Assembly (NCBI RefSeq): GCF_018614955.1
Contig: NZ_JAGGNV010000007.1
Coordinates: 144,278 to 208,277 of the forward strand
DNA length: 64,000 nt
Source: Variovorax paradoxus
Lineage (GTDB): Bacteria > Pseudomonadota > Gammaproteobacteria > Burkholderiales > Burkholderiaceae_C
Direction: 5' to 3'
Below are positions 18,346 through 31,348 of this stretch, piece after piece. Numbering within the stretch: position 1 is the stretch's first letter; each line of letters begins with the position of its first letter. A program made the position numbers and the translations under genes. The notes under the pieces are model-generated. The model was not told where the DNA came from, searched no databases, and worked only from the letters and a program-made list of their open reading frames with translations.

Positions 18346-18362
18346 ATACGTTGATTGACGTA
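18346..18362. promoter_or_regulatory. 17-bp dyad element in kinase/urtA divergent promoter region
   Basis: On the minus strand this reads TACGTCAATCAACGTAT; TACGT and ACGTA arms flank a 6-bp spacer. The identical 17 bases occur upstream of amiE at 27324-27340. The site is 63 nt upstream of the kinase start and 120 nt upstream of urtA. It is the likely binding site of the LuxR-type regulator encoded at 13983-14876 (inference). Confidence 0.7.
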
Positions 18363-18482
18363 TTCGGATCGCCGGGTCCTCTTCCTAGAGTGGCGGCCAT
18401 GGTGCTGGTCGCACCGCCGGCTGGATGCACAGCGGTGGTGCGCAGGCACCCGGCCTTTCACAACCTGCCTGGAGAGTTCGAT

Positions 18483-19748
18483 ATGTCCCGTGACCCCAAC
18501 GCTTCCCCCGAGTCGCTGCAGCAGCTGCAGCGCCGCCGCCTGATCCAGGGTGCCGCCGCGCTGCCGATGCTGGGCCTCGGCGGCCTCGCCTTCGGCCAGC
18601 AGTTCCCCACCGCCAAGGTGAACACCACCAAGCTCGCCATCACCGACACCGAGGTCACGGTCGGCCAGCTGCACTCGTCCACCGGCACGATGGCGATCTC
18701 CGAGACCGGCTCGATCCAGGCCGAGCAGCTCGCGATCGACGAGATCAACGCGATGGGCGGCATCCTCGGGCGCAAGATCAAGGTGGTCAAGGAAGACGGC
18801 GCCTCCGACTGGCCGACCTTCGCCGAGAAGTCGAAGAAGCTGCTGGTCAACGACAAGGTCGCGACGGTGTTCGGCTGCTGGACCTCGGCCTCGCGCAAGG
18901 CGGTGCTGCCGGTGTTCGAGAAGGAGAACGGCCTCCTGTACTACCCGACCTTCTACGAAGGCCTGGAGCAGAGCAAGAACGTGATCTATACCGGCCAGGA
19001 AGCGACGCAGCAGATCATCTGGGGCCTGGACTGGGGTGCGAAGGAGAAGAAGGCCAAGACCTTCTTCCTGGTCGGCTCCGACTACATCTGGCCGCGCACC
19101 TCGATGAAGATCGCGCGCAAGCACATCGAGAATTTCCAGAAGGGCACGGTCAAGGGCGAGGAGTACTACCCGCTGGGCCACACCAACTTCAACTCGCTGA
19201 TCAACAAGATCAAGGTCGCCAAGCCCGACTGCATCTTCGCGGCGGTGGTAGGTGGCTCCAACGTCGCCTTCTACAAGCAGCTCAAGGCCGCGGGCATCAC
19301 CGGCGACAAGCAGTTCCTGCTGACCCTGGCCGTGACCGAAGACGAGATGACGGGCGTTGGCGGCGAGAACTTCGCCGGCTTCTATTCGTCAATGAAGTAC
19401 TTCCAGACACTGCCGAACGACAACAACAAGAAGTTCGTCGCCGCCTTCAAGGCCAAGTACGGCAAGGACGCGGTGATCGGCGACGTCACGCAGGCCGGCT
19501 ATCTCGGGCCCTGGCTCTGGAAGGCCGCGGTCGAGAAGGCCGGCAGCTTCGACGTCGACAAGGTGGTCGCGGCCTCGCCGGGCATCGAGCTCAAGACCGC
19601 GCCCGAGGGCTACGTGAAGCTGGACGCCAACCACCACCTGTGGAGCAAGGCGCGCATCGGGCAGGGGCTGCCGGACGGCAGCTTCAAGGTGGTGGCGGAG
19701 TCGAGCGAGCTGATCAAGCCGGACCCGTTCCCCAAAGGCTACCAGTGA
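18483..19748 (+). CDS. urtA: Urea/short-chain amide ABC transporter, substrate-binding protein
   Basis: 421-residue periplasmic binding protein of the UrtA/FmdD type (branched-chain amino-acid transporter superfamily). A twin-arginine-like signal (QRRRLIQG, then a hydrophobic run) ends about residue 40. Family landmarks follow: VGQLHSSTGTMAISETG, EDGASDWPTFAEK, VFGCWTSASRKAVLPVFE, YYPTFYEGLEQS. A GGAG-containing site precedes ATG 18483. It is first in urtABCDE-fmdA-fmdB. Because the cluster contains formamidase and amidase but no urease, the real substrate may be formamide or short amides rather than urea; in Methylophilus the related FmdDEF proteins serve amides and urea. Confidence 0.93.
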   Translation: MSRDPNASPESLQQLQRRRLIQGAAALPMLGLGGLAFGQQFPTAKVNTTKLAITDTEVTVGQLHSSTGTMAISETGSIQAEQLAIDEINAMGGILGRKIKVVKEDGASDWPTFAEKSKKLLVNDKVATVFGCWTSASRKAVLPVFEKENGLLYYPTFYEGLEQSKNVIYTGQEATQQIIWGLDWGAKEKKAKTFFLVGSDYIWPRTSMKIARKHIENFQKGTVKGEEYYPLGHTNFNSLINKIKVAKPDCIFAAVVGGSNVAFYKQLKAAGITGDKQFLLTLAVTEDEMTGVGGENFAGFYSSMKYFQTLPNDNNKKFVAAFKAKYGKDAVIGDVTQAGYLGPWLWKAAVEKAGSFDVDKVVAASPGIELKTAPEGYVKLDANHHLWSKARIGQGLPDGSFKVVAESSELIKPDPFPKGYQ

Positions 19749-19768
19749 TTCGTGGCTGAAAGCGCGTC

Positions 19769-20683
19769 ATGAACCTCCACGACATGTTGAACATCGGCCT
19801 GATGCAGGGCTTCGCGGGCCTGAGCCTGTTCGCGGTGCTGCTGCTGATGGGCCTGGGGCTGGCGATCATCTTCGGCCAGATGGGCGTCATCAACATGGCG
19901 CACGGCGAGTTCATGACGATCGGGGCCTACACGATCTACCTGGGCTCGACGCTGACCGAGGCGCATGCGCCGGCCTTGCTGCCGTACTACTTCCCGCTCG
20001 CCATCGTGATGGCCTTCGTGTTCGCCTTCATCGCCGGCTGGCTGGTGGAGTGGGGGCTGATCCGGCATCTCTACAAGCGCCCGCTGGACACGCTGCTGGC
20101 CACCTGGGGCATCAGCCTCGGGCTGCAGCAGATCTTCCGCACCGGCATCGGGCCCAAGGAGGTGAGCCCGACCTTGCCCGAGTGGCTGATGGGTTCGTGG
20201 GCGCCGGCCGAGGGTCTGGACATCCCGATCAACGGCCTCTTCGTGCTGGCGCTCACCGCCTTCGTCACGGCGGGCATCTTGATCGCGCTGCACCGGAGCC
20301 GCTGGGGCCTGCGCGTGCGCGCCACGGTCGCCAACCGCCAGATGGCCAACGCGACCGGCATCGACACCAGGAAGACCGACCGTCTGACCTTCGCGATCGG
20401 TTGCGGCATCGCCGGCGTGGCGGGCGCGGCCTTCACCACCATCGGTTCGACCGGGCCGACCTCGGGCCAGCTCTACATCGTCGACGCCTTCCTGGTCGTC
20501 ACCTTCGGCGGCGCGGCCAGCCTGCTGGGCACGGTGGTCTCGGCCTTCGGCATCGCCCAGACGCAGTCGATCTCGGAGTTCTTCATCACCGGCTCGATGG
20601 CCAAGGTGCTGACGCTGTCGCTGATCGTGCTCATTCTGATGATGCGCCCGCAAGGTCTCTTTGCCGTCAAGGTGCGGCGCTAG
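19769..20683 (+). CDS. urtB: Urea/amide ABC transporter permease
   Basis: 304-residue LivH/UrtB-type permease with about eight hydrophobic helices, the GQMGVINMAHGEFMTIGAY signature near the N-terminus and RATVANRQMANATGID in the cytoplasmic loop that contacts the ATPase. It begins 20 bp after urtA and is followed by urtC 10 bp later. It pairs with UrtC to form the membrane channel. Normal length for the family without the long N-terminal extension some UrtB proteins carry. Confidence 0.93.
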   Translation: MNLHDMLNIGLMQGFAGLSLFAVLLLMGLGLAIIFGQMGVINMAHGEFMTIGAYTIYLGSTLTEAHAPALLPYYFPLAIVMAFVFAFIAGWLVEWGLIRHLYKRPLDTLLATWGISLGLQQIFRTGIGPKEVSPTLPEWLMGSWAPAEGLDIPINGLFVLALTAFVTAGILIALHRSRWGLRVRATVANRQMANATGIDTRKTDRLTFAIGCGIAGVAGAAFTTIGSTGPTSGQLYIVDAFLVVTFGGAASLLGTVVSAFGIAQTQSISEFFITGSMAKVLTLSLIVLILMMRPQGLFAVKVRR

Positions 20684-20693
20684 GACTTCTCAC

Positions 20694-21899
20694 ATGACTT
20701 CGCTTTTCGATTCGTTCAAGCGCTCGGGCCTGTGGAGCGTGATCGTGCTGGCGATCCTGCTGGCGGTCGTGCTGCCGGCGACGCTCGACATCTTCCGCCT
20801 CAACCTGGTCGGCAAGTACCTCACCTATGCCTTCGTCGCCGTCGGCCTGGTGATGGTGTGGGGCTACGGCGGCGTGCTGAGCCTGGGGCAGGGCGTCTTC
20901 TTCGGGCTCGGCGGCTATGCGATGGCGATGTTCCTGAAGCTGGAGGCCTCGGACCCCGAGACCACCAAGATCCAGTCGACGCCGGGCATCCCCGACTTCA
21001 TGGACTGGAACCAGATCACCGAGCTGCCGATGCTCTGGCTGCCATTCAAGAGCCTGCCGCTGACGCTGATCCTGGTGATCGCATTGCCGACGGCGCTGGC
21101 CTGGCTGATCAGCTTCGCGATGTTCAAGCGCCGCGTCGGCGGCGTGTACTTCGCGATCATCACGCAGGCGGTGGCGCTCATTCTCTCGGTGCTGATCATC
21201 GGCCAGCAGGGCTACACCGGCGGCGTCAACGGCATGACCGACCTGAAGACGGTGCTGGGCTGGGACACGCGCACCGACAGCGCCAAGTACATCCTCTACT
21301 ACCTCTGCGTCGGCCTGCTGATGGCCAGCATCCTGCTGTGCCTGTGGATCCAGAAGAGCAAGCTCGGCACGCTGCTGCTCGCCATGCGCGACAAGGAAGA
21401 CCGGGTGAGGTTCTCGGGCTACGACGTCTCGAACTTCAAGGTCTTCACCTTCTGCCTCGCGGCCGCGCTCTCGGGCATCGGCGGTGCGATGTTCGCGCTG
21501 CAGGTGGGCTTCATGTCGCCATCCTTCGTCGGCATCGTGCCCTCGATCGAGATGGTGATCTTCGCGGCCGTCGGCGGGCGCATGAGCCTGGTGGGCGCGG
21601 TGTACGGCGCGCTGCTGGTGAATGCCGGCAAGACCTTCTTCTCCGAAAGCTTCCCGGACCTGTGGCTGTTCCTGATGGCCGCGCTCTTCATCGGCGTGAC
21701 GCTGGCCTTCCCGACGGGCTTGGCCGGGCTGTGGGAGAGCCATATCAAGCCCTGGTGGCTGCGCCGCACGGCCGAGCGGAAACTGCATGCCGAGCAGCTG
21801 GCCGCCGCGCAGGCCCACTATCCCGAGCCGCCGCCGAAGGCGAGCCGCACCGTCGCTGAACCCTCGCTCCCCGACGGTGTCGGCAGCCAGAGCGCCTGA
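20694..21899 (+). CDS. urtC: Urea/amide ABC transporter permease
   Basis: 401-residue LivM/UrtC-type permease. Hydrophobic helices from residue about 15, GYGGVLSLGQGVFFGLGGYAM near residue 60-75, FKRRVGGVYFAIITQA, and MRDKEDRVRFSGYDVSNFK as the coupling loop. The C-terminal 40 residues are hydrophilic and Pro/Ala-rich. ATG 20694 was chosen 10 bp after the urtB stop; the open frame upstream overlaps urtB and is not needed. Confidence 0.93.
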   Translation: MTSLFDSFKRSGLWSVIVLAILLAVVLPATLDIFRLNLVGKYLTYAFVAVGLVMVWGYGGVLSLGQGVFFGLGGYAMAMFLKLEASDPETTKIQSTPGIPDFMDWNQITELPMLWLPFKSLPLTLILVIALPTALAWLISFAMFKRRVGGVYFAIITQAVALILSVLIIGQQGYTGGVNGMTDLKTVLGWDTRTDSAKYILYYLCVGLLMASILLCLWIQKSKLGTLLLAMRDKEDRVRFSGYDVSNFKVFTFCLAAALSGIGGAMFALQVGFMSPSFVGIVPSIEMVIFAAVGGRMSLVGAVYGALLVNAGKTFFSESFPDLWLFLMAALFIGVTLAFPTGLAGLWESHIKPWWLRRTAERKLHAEQLAAAQAHYPEPPPKASRTVAEPSLPDGVGSQSA

Positions 21900-21908
21900 G
21901 GATTCTTC

Positions 21909-22655
<747 letters not shown>

Positions 22656-22668
22656 AGGAAAGGAACCC

Positions 22669-23358
22669 ATGCTCCAAGTGACAGACCTTCACGTCGCCTA
22701 CGGCCAGAGCGAGGCGCTGCACGGCATCTCCTTCGAGGCCAGGGCCAACGAAACCATCGCCATCATGGGCCGCAACGGCATGGGCAAGACCACGCTGTTC
22801 AAGAGCCTGATGGGCGTGCTGCCCATCAAGAGCGGAAGGATCGAGGTCGCGGGCCAGGACGTGTCGCGCGACGAGAGCTTCCGCCGCGTGGCCAAGGGCA
22901 TCGCCTACGTGCCGCAGGGCCGCATGATTTTCCCGACGCTGACGGTCGAGGAGAACATCCAGACCGGCCTGGAGAACGCGAAGCAGAAGCGCATTCCCGA
23001 GGAGATCTACGCGCTCTTCCCGGTGCTTTTCGACATGAAGCGGCGCAAGGGCGGCAATCTCTCGGGCGGCCAGCAGCAGCAGCTGGCCATCGCGCGTGCG
23101 CTGGTCACCGAGCCCAAGGTGCTGCTGCTCGACGAGCCCACCGAGGGCATCCAGCCTTCGATCATCAAGGACATCGCGAAGGCGCTCAACGAGATCCGAA
23201 AGATGCGCCGGATCACGATCGTCGTGTCCGAGCAGGTGCTGAGCTTCGCGCTGGACGTCGCGGATCGGCTGTTCGTCATCGAAGGCGGCCGCCTGGTGCA
23301 CGAGACCGCCCGCGACAAGACCGACGTCAATCACATCAAGGCTTATCTCTCCGTTTGA
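22669..23358 (+). CDS. urtE: Urea/amide ABC transporter ATPase
   Basis: 229-residue LivF/UrtE-type ATPase: Walker A GRNGMGKTT, YVPQGRMIFPTLTVEENI, signature LSGGQQQQLAIARAL, Walker B VLLLDEPTEGIQPS, and VSEQVLSFAL where many ABC proteins have the switch histidine (a Gln-Val here, as in UrtE). It starts 13 bp after urtD behind an AAGGAAAGGA ribosome site. Last of the five transporter genes; fmdA follows after 35 bp. Confidence 0.95.
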   Translation: MLQVTDLHVAYGQSEALHGISFEARANETIAIMGRNGMGKTTLFKSLMGVLPIKSGRIEVAGQDVSRDESFRRVAKGIAYVPQGRMIFPTLTVEENIQTGLENAKQKRIPEEIYALFPVLFDMKRRKGGNLSGGQQQQLAIARALVTEPKVLLLDEPTEGIQPSIIKDIAKALNEIRKMRRITIVVSEQVLSFALDVADRLFVIEGGRLVHETARDKTDVNHIKAYLSV

Positions 23359-23393
23359 TCTCCGTTTAACCGAAACCCCAACCAGGAGCACGC

Positions 23394-24626
23394 ATGACCG
23401 ACACCCTGATCAAGGTCGACCTGACCCAGTCGCCCACCGAGAACGAGATGATCCACAACCGCTGGCATCCGGACATTCCGATGGCCTGCTGGGTCAACCC
23501 GGGCGACGACTTCATCCTCGAGACCTTCGACTGGACCGGCGGCTTCATCCAGAACAACGACAGCGCCGACGACGTGCGCGACATCGACCTGAGCACCGTG
23601 CACTACCTCTCGGGCCCGGTGGGCGTGAAGGGCGCCGAACCCGGCGACCTGCTGGTGGTGGACCTGCTCGACATCGGCGCCAAGCAGGACAGCCTCTGGG
23701 GTTTCAACGGCTTCTTCTCAAAGAAGAACGGCGGCGGTTTCCTGACCGACCATTTCCCCGAAGCGCAGAAGTCGATCTGGGATTTCAAGGGCATGTTCAC
23801 CAGCTCGCGCCACGTGCCGGGCGTCAACTTCGCGGGCCTGATCCATCCGGGCCTGATCGGCTGCCTGCCCGACAAGCCGATGCTGGACACGTGGAACAAG
23901 CGTGAGATCGACTTCATCGCGACCGACCCGGAGCGCGTGCCGGGCCTGGCCAACCCGCCTTTCGCTGCCACCGCACACATGGGCAAGATGACCGGCGAGG
24001 CGAGGGCGAAGGCCGCCGCCGAGGGCGCGCGCACCGTGCCGCCGCGCGAGCACGGCGGCAACTGCGACATCAAGGACCTGTCGCGCGGCTCCAAGGTCTT
24101 CTTCCCCGTGTACGTCGACGGCGCGGGTCTCTCGGTGGGCGACCTGCACTTCAGCCAGGGTGACGGCGAAATCACCTTCTGCGGCGCGATCGAGATGGCC
24201 GGCTGGGTGCACATGAAGGTCAGCCTGATCAAGGGCGGCATGGCCAAGTACGGCATCAAGAACCCGATCTTCAAGCCCAGCCCGATCACGCCGAGCTACA
24301 ACGACTACCTGATCTTCGAGGGCATCTCGGTCGACGAGGCCGGCAAGCAGTACTACCTGGACGTGCACATCGCCTACCGCCAGGCCTGCCTCAACGCGAT
24401 CGAGTACCTGAAGAAGTTCGGCTACTCGGGCGCGCAGGCCTATTCGATCCTGGGCACGGCTCCGGTGCAGGGCCACATCAGCGGCGTGGTCGACGTGCCC
24501 AATGCCTGCGCCACGCTCTGGCTGCCGACGCAGATCTTCGACTTCGACATCAACCCGAATGCGGCGGGGCCGACGAAAATGATCGACGGCTCGATCGACA
24601 TGCCGCTGTCGCACGACCTGCGCTGA
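23394..24626 (+). CDS. fmdA: Formamidase (acetamidase/formamidase family)
   Basis: 410-residue FmdA-type amidohydrolase that converts formamide to formate and ammonia. The protein shows the family pattern along its whole length: HNRWHPDIP, NPGDDFILETFDWTGG, HYLSGPVGV, the Cys in HGGNCDIKDL, FSQGDGEITFCGA and CATLWLP. It starts behind CAGGAGCAC and is linked to the urt operon by a 35-bp gap, so imported amide is hydrolysed directly. Highly similar to known FmdA proteins of methylotrophs and comamonads as far as can be judged by eye. Confidence 0.95.
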   Translation: MTDTLIKVDLTQSPTENEMIHNRWHPDIPMACWVNPGDDFILETFDWTGGFIQNNDSADDVRDIDLSTVHYLSGPVGVKGAEPGDLLVVDLLDIGAKQDSLWGFNGFFSKKNGGGFLTDHFPEAQKSIWDFKGMFTSSRHVPGVNFAGLIHPGLIGCLPDKPMLDTWNKREIDFIATDPERVPGLANPPFAATAHMGKMTGEARAKAAAEGARTVPPREHGGNCDIKDLSRGSKVFFPVYVDGAGLSVGDLHFSQGDGEITFCGAIEMAGWVHMKVSLIKGGMAKYGIKNPIFKPSPITPSYNDYLIFEGISVDEAGKQYYLDVHIAYRQACLNAIEYLKKFGYSGAQAYSILGTAPVQGHISGVVDVPNACATLWLPTQIFDFDINPNAAGPTKMIDGSIDMPLSHDLR

Positions 24627-24636
24627 GGCGGCATCG

Positions 24637-24978
24637 ATGCCCACCTACGACTATGCCTGCGGCCGCTGCGGCGGCTTCGACGCCTTTCGCCCGCTCGCCG
24701 CACGCAACGAGCCCGCCGCCTGCCCGGATTGCGGCGAGCCCTCGGCGCGCGTGTTCGCGAACGCACCGCAGCTGGCCCTGATGGCCGGCAGCACGCGGCG
24801 CGCGATCGAGACCAACGAACGCGCCGCGCACGAGCCGCGCAGCTCGCGCGACTATGCGCGCCTCAGGCATCCGGCCGGCTGCGGTTGCTGTTCGGGCACC
24901 CGCTCAGGCGCGACGGTGAAGATCTCGAACGGCGCCAAGACATTCCCCTCGAAGCGCCCCTGGATGATCAGCCACTGA
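24637..24978 (+). CDS. fmdB: FmdB-family zinc-ribbon protein
   Basis: 113-residue protein with the FmdB zinc ribbon at the N-terminus: MPTYDYACGRCGGF, then CPDCGEP (two C-x2-C knuckles). FmdB was described as a putative regulator in the Methylophilus formamidase cluster; its molecular role is unproven. A second Cys cluster (GCGCCSG) lies near residue 85. It starts 10 bp after fmdA and ends 8 bp before the convergent GH3 gene stop, closing the operon. Confidence 0.9.
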   Translation: MPTYDYACGRCGGFDAFRPLAARNEPAACPDCGEPSARVFANAPQLALMAGSTRRAIETNERAAHEPRSSRDYARLRHPAGCGCCSGTRSGATVKISNGAKTFPSKRPWMISH

Positions 24979-24986
24979 GGCACACA

Positions 24987-27266
24987 TCACTCGGGCGCCA
25001 GCACGAAGCTGGCCTTCAGCCCACCGACCGCCGAGGGCCCGACCCAGAGGTCGAAGTTGCCGGGCTCCACCGTCGGCTGCAGATCCTGCCCGATGAACAT
25101 CAGGTCGCTGCGAGAGAGCGTGAACTCGACCGACATCGTCTGGCCCGCGGGCACGCGCACCTTGCGGAAGCTCTTGAGCTCCCGCACCGGCCGCGTGACG
25201 CTGGCGGCGCGATTGCCGATGTAGAGCTGCACCACTTCCTCGGCCTCGCGCTTGCCCGTGTTGGCGATGCGCGCGCGCACGGTCAGCGTGCCGTCCCAGG
25301 CCATGCGGCCCGGGCTCAGGTCGAGCCCCTCGTAGCGCACGCGCGCATAGCCGAGGCCATGGCCGAAGGGGAACAGCGCATCGTTGCTCGCGTCAAGGTA
25401 GCGCGCCTTGTAGAAAGTGGCCGGCGCATCGGCGAGCTGCGGCCGGCCGGTGCGCTTGTGGCTGTAGTAGTAGGGCACCTGGCCGGGCGTCTGCGGAAAG
25501 CTCACCGGGAGCCGGGCCGAGGGATTGACGTCGCCGAACAGCACGTCGGCGATGGCAGGCCCGGTCTGCGAGCCGAGGAACCAGGTGACGAGGATCGCGC
25601 GCGCATTGCGCACCGCGCCCCTGAGCGCCAGCGCGCGGCCGTTGCGCAGCAGCACGACGACCGGCTTGCCGGTGGCTGCGACGGCATCGGCGAGCTCCTG
25701 CTGCGCGCGCGGGATCTCGATGTCGCTGCGCGAACGCGCCTCGCCCGACATCTGCTCGTTCTCGCCGATCGAAAGCACCACGACATCGGCCTCGCGCGCC
25801 GCAGCGACCGCGGCGTCGATACCGCCCGAGATCGGCGCATCGACGTCCGAGCCGCGCACCACCGTGAGCAGCTCGGGCGAGGCGAGCGAATTCCGGATCG
25901 CCTCTTCGATGCCTACCGGCGGCGTCTGGCCGGCAAAGACCATCCAGGGCCCGAAGAGGTCGGAGGCGCCGGCGAAGGGGCCGATGAGCGCGACGCGCTG
26001 GCCCGACTTCGAAAGTGGCAGCACGTCGCCGTCGTTCCTGAGCATCACGATCGAGCGGGAGGCGGCATCGCGCGCCAGCGCCTGGTGCGCGGGGCTGTCG
26101 AAGCGCGGGCCGGCCGGCGCGTCTTCGAGCCCGCGGAAGGGATGGTCGAACAGGCCCAGCCGCTGCTTGATCCGCAGCACGCGGCGCACTGCGTCGTCGA
26201 GGCGCGACATCGGCACCTCGCCCGATGCCACCAGGCCCGGCAGGTACTGCATGTACAGGCCGCTCTGCATGCTGACGTCGGTGCCCGCGAGGAAGGCGCG
26301 CTTGGCGGCCTCGCGCCCGTCGGCCGCGAAGCCGTGCGCGATGAGTTCCTCGTCGGCGGTGTAGTCGGAAACGACGAAGCCCTGGAAGCCCCATTCGCCG
26401 CGCAGCACGCCGGTCAGCAGGTTGCGGTTGGCGTTCGAGGGGATGCCGCCGATCTCATTGAAGGCGCTCATGATCGACAGCGCGCCGGCATCGATGGCGG
26501 CGCGAAAGGGCGGCAGGTAGACCTCGCGCAGCGTGCGCTCCGAGAGATCGACCGTGTTGTAGTCGAGCCCGCCCTCGGCGGCGCCGTAGCCGGCGAAGTG
26601 CTTGGGCGTGGCGAGCATCGCGTCGGCGCGCCCGAGGTCCTTGCCCTGGAAGCCGCGCACCCGCGCGGCCGCGAACTGCCGGCCCAGGTAGACGTCTTCG
26701 CCGGCGCCCTCGACGCCGCGGCCCCAGCGCGCATCGCGCGCGATGTCGACCATCGGCGCGAAGGTCCAGCGAAAGCCGTCGGCAGTGGCTTCGACGGCGG
26801 CTGCATGGGCCGTGCGTTCCGCCAGGGGGGGCTCCCAACTGGCCGCTTCGGCGAGCGGCACCGGGAACACGGTGCGGAAGCCGTGGATGATGTCGGCGCC
26901 GAAGAGGAGCGGAATGCCCAGGCGCGACTCGTTGACCGCCGCCTGCTGGGCCCGGCGTTTGCTTTCGAGGCCGGCGTTGTTGAAGAGGCCGGTCACGCGG
27001 CCGGCGCGGATGTCGGCCAGCTGCTGCTCTAGGCTCTGGCGCGCGGCCTGCGGATTGGCCACGATATCGGTGCCCGCGGGCGCGTAGAGGCTCAGCTGGC
27101 CGACCTTTTCCTCCACCGTCATGCGCGCGATGAGGGACTCGACGCGCGCAATCGACATCGGGGTCAGCGCGTCGGGCGTGGGGCCCGTGGCGCAACCGGC
27201 GATGCAGGCGAGAAGGAAGAGGAGGGCGAAGACGAGGCGGGGAAATCTGCAGACCATCGCCCGCAT
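24987..27266 (-). CDS. bglX: Glycoside hydrolase family 3 beta-glucosidase, predicted lipoprotein
   Basis: 759-residue GH3 enzyme. A lipoprotein signal (LLACIAGC) is followed by the barrel domain with [12 protein letters not shown] and the catalytic nucleophile Asp in [11 protein letters not shown], the alpha/beta sandwich with the likely acid/base region [11 protein letters not shown], and the C-terminal fibronectin-III-like domain ([19 protein letters not shown]). BglX-type enzymes release glucose from beta-linked oligosaccharides in the periplasm. The start could also be 27257; both give a good signal. It interrupts the amide locus on the opposite strand, divergent from amiE, and shares that promoter region. 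Confidence 0.92.
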   Translation of the reverse strand: MRAMVCRFPRLVFALLFLLACIAGCATGPTPDALTPMSIARVESLIARMTVEEKVGQLSLYAPAGTDIVANPQAARQSLEQQLADIRAGRVTGLFNNAGLESKRRAQQAAVNESRLGIPLLFGADIIHGFRTVFPVPLAEAASWEPPLAERTAHAAAVEATADGFRWTFAPMVDIARDARWGRGVEGAGEDVYLGRQFAAARVRGFQGKDLGRADAMLATPKHFAGYGAAEGGLDYNTVDLSERTLREVYLPPFRAAIDAGALSIMSAFNEIGGIPSNANRNLLTGVLRGEWGFQGFVVSDYTADEELIAHGFAADGREAAKRAFLAGTDVSMQSGLYMQYLPGLVASGEVPMSRLDDAVRRVLRIKQRLGLFDHPFRGLEDAPAGPRFDSPAHQALARDAASRSIVMLRNDGDVLPLSKSGQRVALIGPFAGASDLFGPWMVFAGQTPPVGIEEAIRNSLASPELLTVVRGSDVDAPISGGIDAAVAAAREADVVVLSIGENEQMSGEARSRSDIEIPRAQQELADAVAATGKPVVVLLRNGRALALRGAVRNARAILVTWFLGSQTGPAIADVLFGDVNPSARLPVSFPQTPGQVPYYYSHKRTGRPQLADAPATFYKARYLDASNDALFPFGHGLGYARVRYEGLDLSPGRMAWDGTLTVRARIANTGKREAEEVVQLYIGNRAASVTRPVRELKSFRKVRVPAGQTMSVEFTLSRSDLMFIGQDLQPTVEPGNFDLWVGPSAVGGLKASFVLAPE

Positions 27267-27323
27267 TTTGGCGTGGGCCGAATGGCTCGCAAAATCGTCG
27301 GGCTCTCGGGACCAAGCTGTCGC

Positions 27324-27340
27324 TACGTCAATCAACGTAT
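27324..27340. promoter_or_regulatory. 17-bp dyad element upstream of amiE
   Basis: TACGTCAATCAACGTAT on the plus strand, identical to the minus-strand sequence at 18346-18362. It ends 62 nt before the amiE start and 57 nt before the divergent bglX start. The matching distance to the kinase gene (63 nt) argues for a common activator site. Confidence 0.72.
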
Positions 27341-27402
27341 TCGCCGCCCGCCGCCGGCTTCGCAGAATGGACCGCATCCATGGCCACAGACGAGGACCGA
27401 TC

Positions 27403-28446
27403 ATGATTCATGGCGATATTTCGAGCAGCAAGGACACCGTCGGCGTCGCCGTCGTCAACTACAAGATGCCGCGCCTGCATACGCGCGCCGAGGTGCTGGA
27501 GAACGCCAGGGCGATCGCGAAGATGGTGGAGGGCATGAAGACCGGGCTGCCCGGGCTGGACCTGGTGATCTTCCCGGAATACAGCACGCACGGGATCATG
27601 TACGACAGCGCCGAGATGTACGAGAACGCGGCCACGGTGCCCGGCGCCGAGACCGAGATCTTCGCCGCCGCCTGCCGCAAGGCCAAGGTTTGGGGCGTGT
27701 TCTCGCTCACCGGCGAGCGCCACGAGGAGCATCCGAAGAAGGCACCCTACAACACGCTGATCCTCATGAACGACCAGGGCGAGATCGTCCAGAAGTACCG
27801 CAAGATCATGCCCTGGGTGCCGATCGAGGGCTGGTACCCGGGCAGCAGCACCTACGTGAGCGAGGGGCCCAAGGGCCTGAAGATCAGCCTCATCATCTGC
27901 GACGACGGCAACTACCCGGAGATCTGGCGCGATTGCGCGATGAAGGGCGCGGAGCTCATCGTGCGCTGCCAGGGCTACATGTACCCGGCCAAGGAACAGC
28001 AGATCCTGATCTCGAAGGCCATGGCCTTCGCCAACAATACCTACGTAGCGGTGGCCAATGCGTCGGGCTTCGACGGCGTGTACTCGTACTTCGGCCACTC
28101 GGCGATCATCGGCTTCGACGGCCGCACGCTCGGCGAGTGCGGCGAAGAGGAAATGGGCGTGCAGTACGCCGCGCTGTCGAAGAGCCTGATCCGCGACTTC
28201 CGCAAGAACGGCCAGTCGGAGAACCACCTGTTCAAGCTGCTGCACCGCGGCTACACCGGCATCCTCAACTCGCAGGAAGGCGACAAGGGCGTGGCCGACT
28301 GTCCTTACGACTTCTATGCGCAATGGATCGCCGACCCGCAGGCCATGCGCGAGCGGGTGGAGGCGCTCACGCGACGCACGGTCGGTACAGCCGAGGCGCC
28401 GATCGAGGGCATTCCCAACGAGGAAACGGAAAAGCTCTATCGCTGA
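27403..28446 (+). CDS. amiE: Aliphatic amidase
   Basis: 347-residue nitrilase-superfamily amidase that hydrolyses short aliphatic amides to carboxylate and ammonia. The catalytic triad falls at exactly the positions known for Pseudomonas AmiE: Glu59 (FPEYS), Lys134 (YRKIMPW) and Cys166 ([10 protein letters not shown]). [20 protein letters not shown] at the start is diagnostic and sets ATG 27403. Formamidase AmiF is a relative, but the N-terminus and overall match favour AmiE. Preceded by the shared 17-bp element, so it is probably induced together with the urt-fmd system. Confidence 0.96.
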   Translation: MIHGDISSSKDTVGVAVVNYKMPRLHTRAEVLENARAIAKMVEGMKTGLPGLDLVIFPEYSTHGIMYDSAEMYENAATVPGAETEIFAAACRKAKVWGVFSLTGERHEEHPKKAPYNTLILMNDQGEIVQKYRKIMPWVPIEGWYPGSSTYVSEGPKGLKISLIICDDGNYPEIWRDCAMKGAELIVRCQGYMYPAKEQQILISKAMAFANNTYVAVANASGFDGVYSYFGHSAIIGFDGRTLGECGEEEMGVQYAALSKSLIRDFRKNGQSENHLFKLLHRGYTGILNSQEGDKGVADCPYDFYAQWIADPQAMRERVEALTRRTVGTAEAPIEGIPNEETEKLYR

Positions 28447-28488
28447 CAACTCGGGGACAATCGGGCGATCCTCGACCAGGGCCGCCCC

Positions 28489-29126
28489 ATGTACCTGCCA
28501 CCCCAGTTCAACTCGCAAGACCGCGCCATCGCCGCTGAGCTGATGCGCGAGCGTCCTTTCGCCAGCCTGATCTCGACCGACGACGACGGGTTGCCCTACC
28601 TCTCGCACCTGCCGCTGGTGCTCGACGACCGCGGGGAGGGCGGCTTCGCGCTCTTCGGCCACTGCGCCAAGCCCAATCCGCACTGGCGCTACCTGCAGGC
28701 GCGGCCGCAGGCGCTGGTGAGCTTCCTCGGGCCGCATGCCTATATGTCGCCATCGGTCTACCCCGACCTCGCGCGCGTGCCGACCTGGAACTACCTGGCC
28801 GTGAACTGCACGGTGCAGGCCCGGCTGATCGAGACGCCAGATGAGAAGGACGCGCTGCTCAAGCGCCTGATCGGCCAGCACGAGCCGGCCTACGCCCAGC
28901 AGTGGCGCGATCTGGGCGAGGAATTCCAGCACAAGATGCTGAACGGCATCGTCGGCTTCGAGCTGCAGGTGACGGCGTTGCAATGCAAGCTCAAGCTCAA
29001 CCAGCACCGCCGCGAATCGCATGCCGCCATGTACGCGCGCTACAGCGAAGGCACGCCCGACGAACAGGCGCTGGCCGGCTGGATGCAGCGGCTCGGGATG
29101 AAGATCGACGCAGTGGAGCAATTGAA

Positions 29127-29130
<4 letters not shown>
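28489..29130 (+). CDS. FMN-binding negative transcriptional regulator (PaiB-like)
   Basis: 213-residue PaiB-family protein with a split-barrel flavin-binding fold: MYLPPQFNSQDRAIAAELM, PYLSHLPLVLD, GHCAKPNPHWR, FLGPHAYMSPSVY, PTWNY, and KLKLNQHR near the end. The B. subtilis member represses protease and sporulation genes; in proteobacteria a regulatory role is assumed from homology only. The downstream 64-residue gene starts inside its stop codon (ATGA). Confidence 0.9.
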
Positions 29131-31314
<2,184 letters not shown>

Positions 31315-31316
<2 letters not shown>

Positions 31317-31348
31317 AAAAAGAAAAAGGCTGCGATGCAGCAGCCTTT
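31315..31348 (-). terminator. Intrinsic terminator downstream of the small minus-strand gene
   Basis: Perfect 9-bp stem AAAGGCTGC/GCAGCCTTT (31325-31333 and 31340-31348) with a 6-nt loop. On the minus strand the stem is followed by a T-rich run, giving a strong terminator immediately after the minus-strand stop codon. On the plus strand only three T follow, so it may also weakly end the S66 gene transcript. Confidence 0.85.

Noticed and set aside
14794..18354. 1186-codon plus-strand open frame opposite the kinase
   Set aside because: Shadow frame with Arg/His/Gln-rich composition typical of antisense reading; the kinase motifs are on the minus strand.
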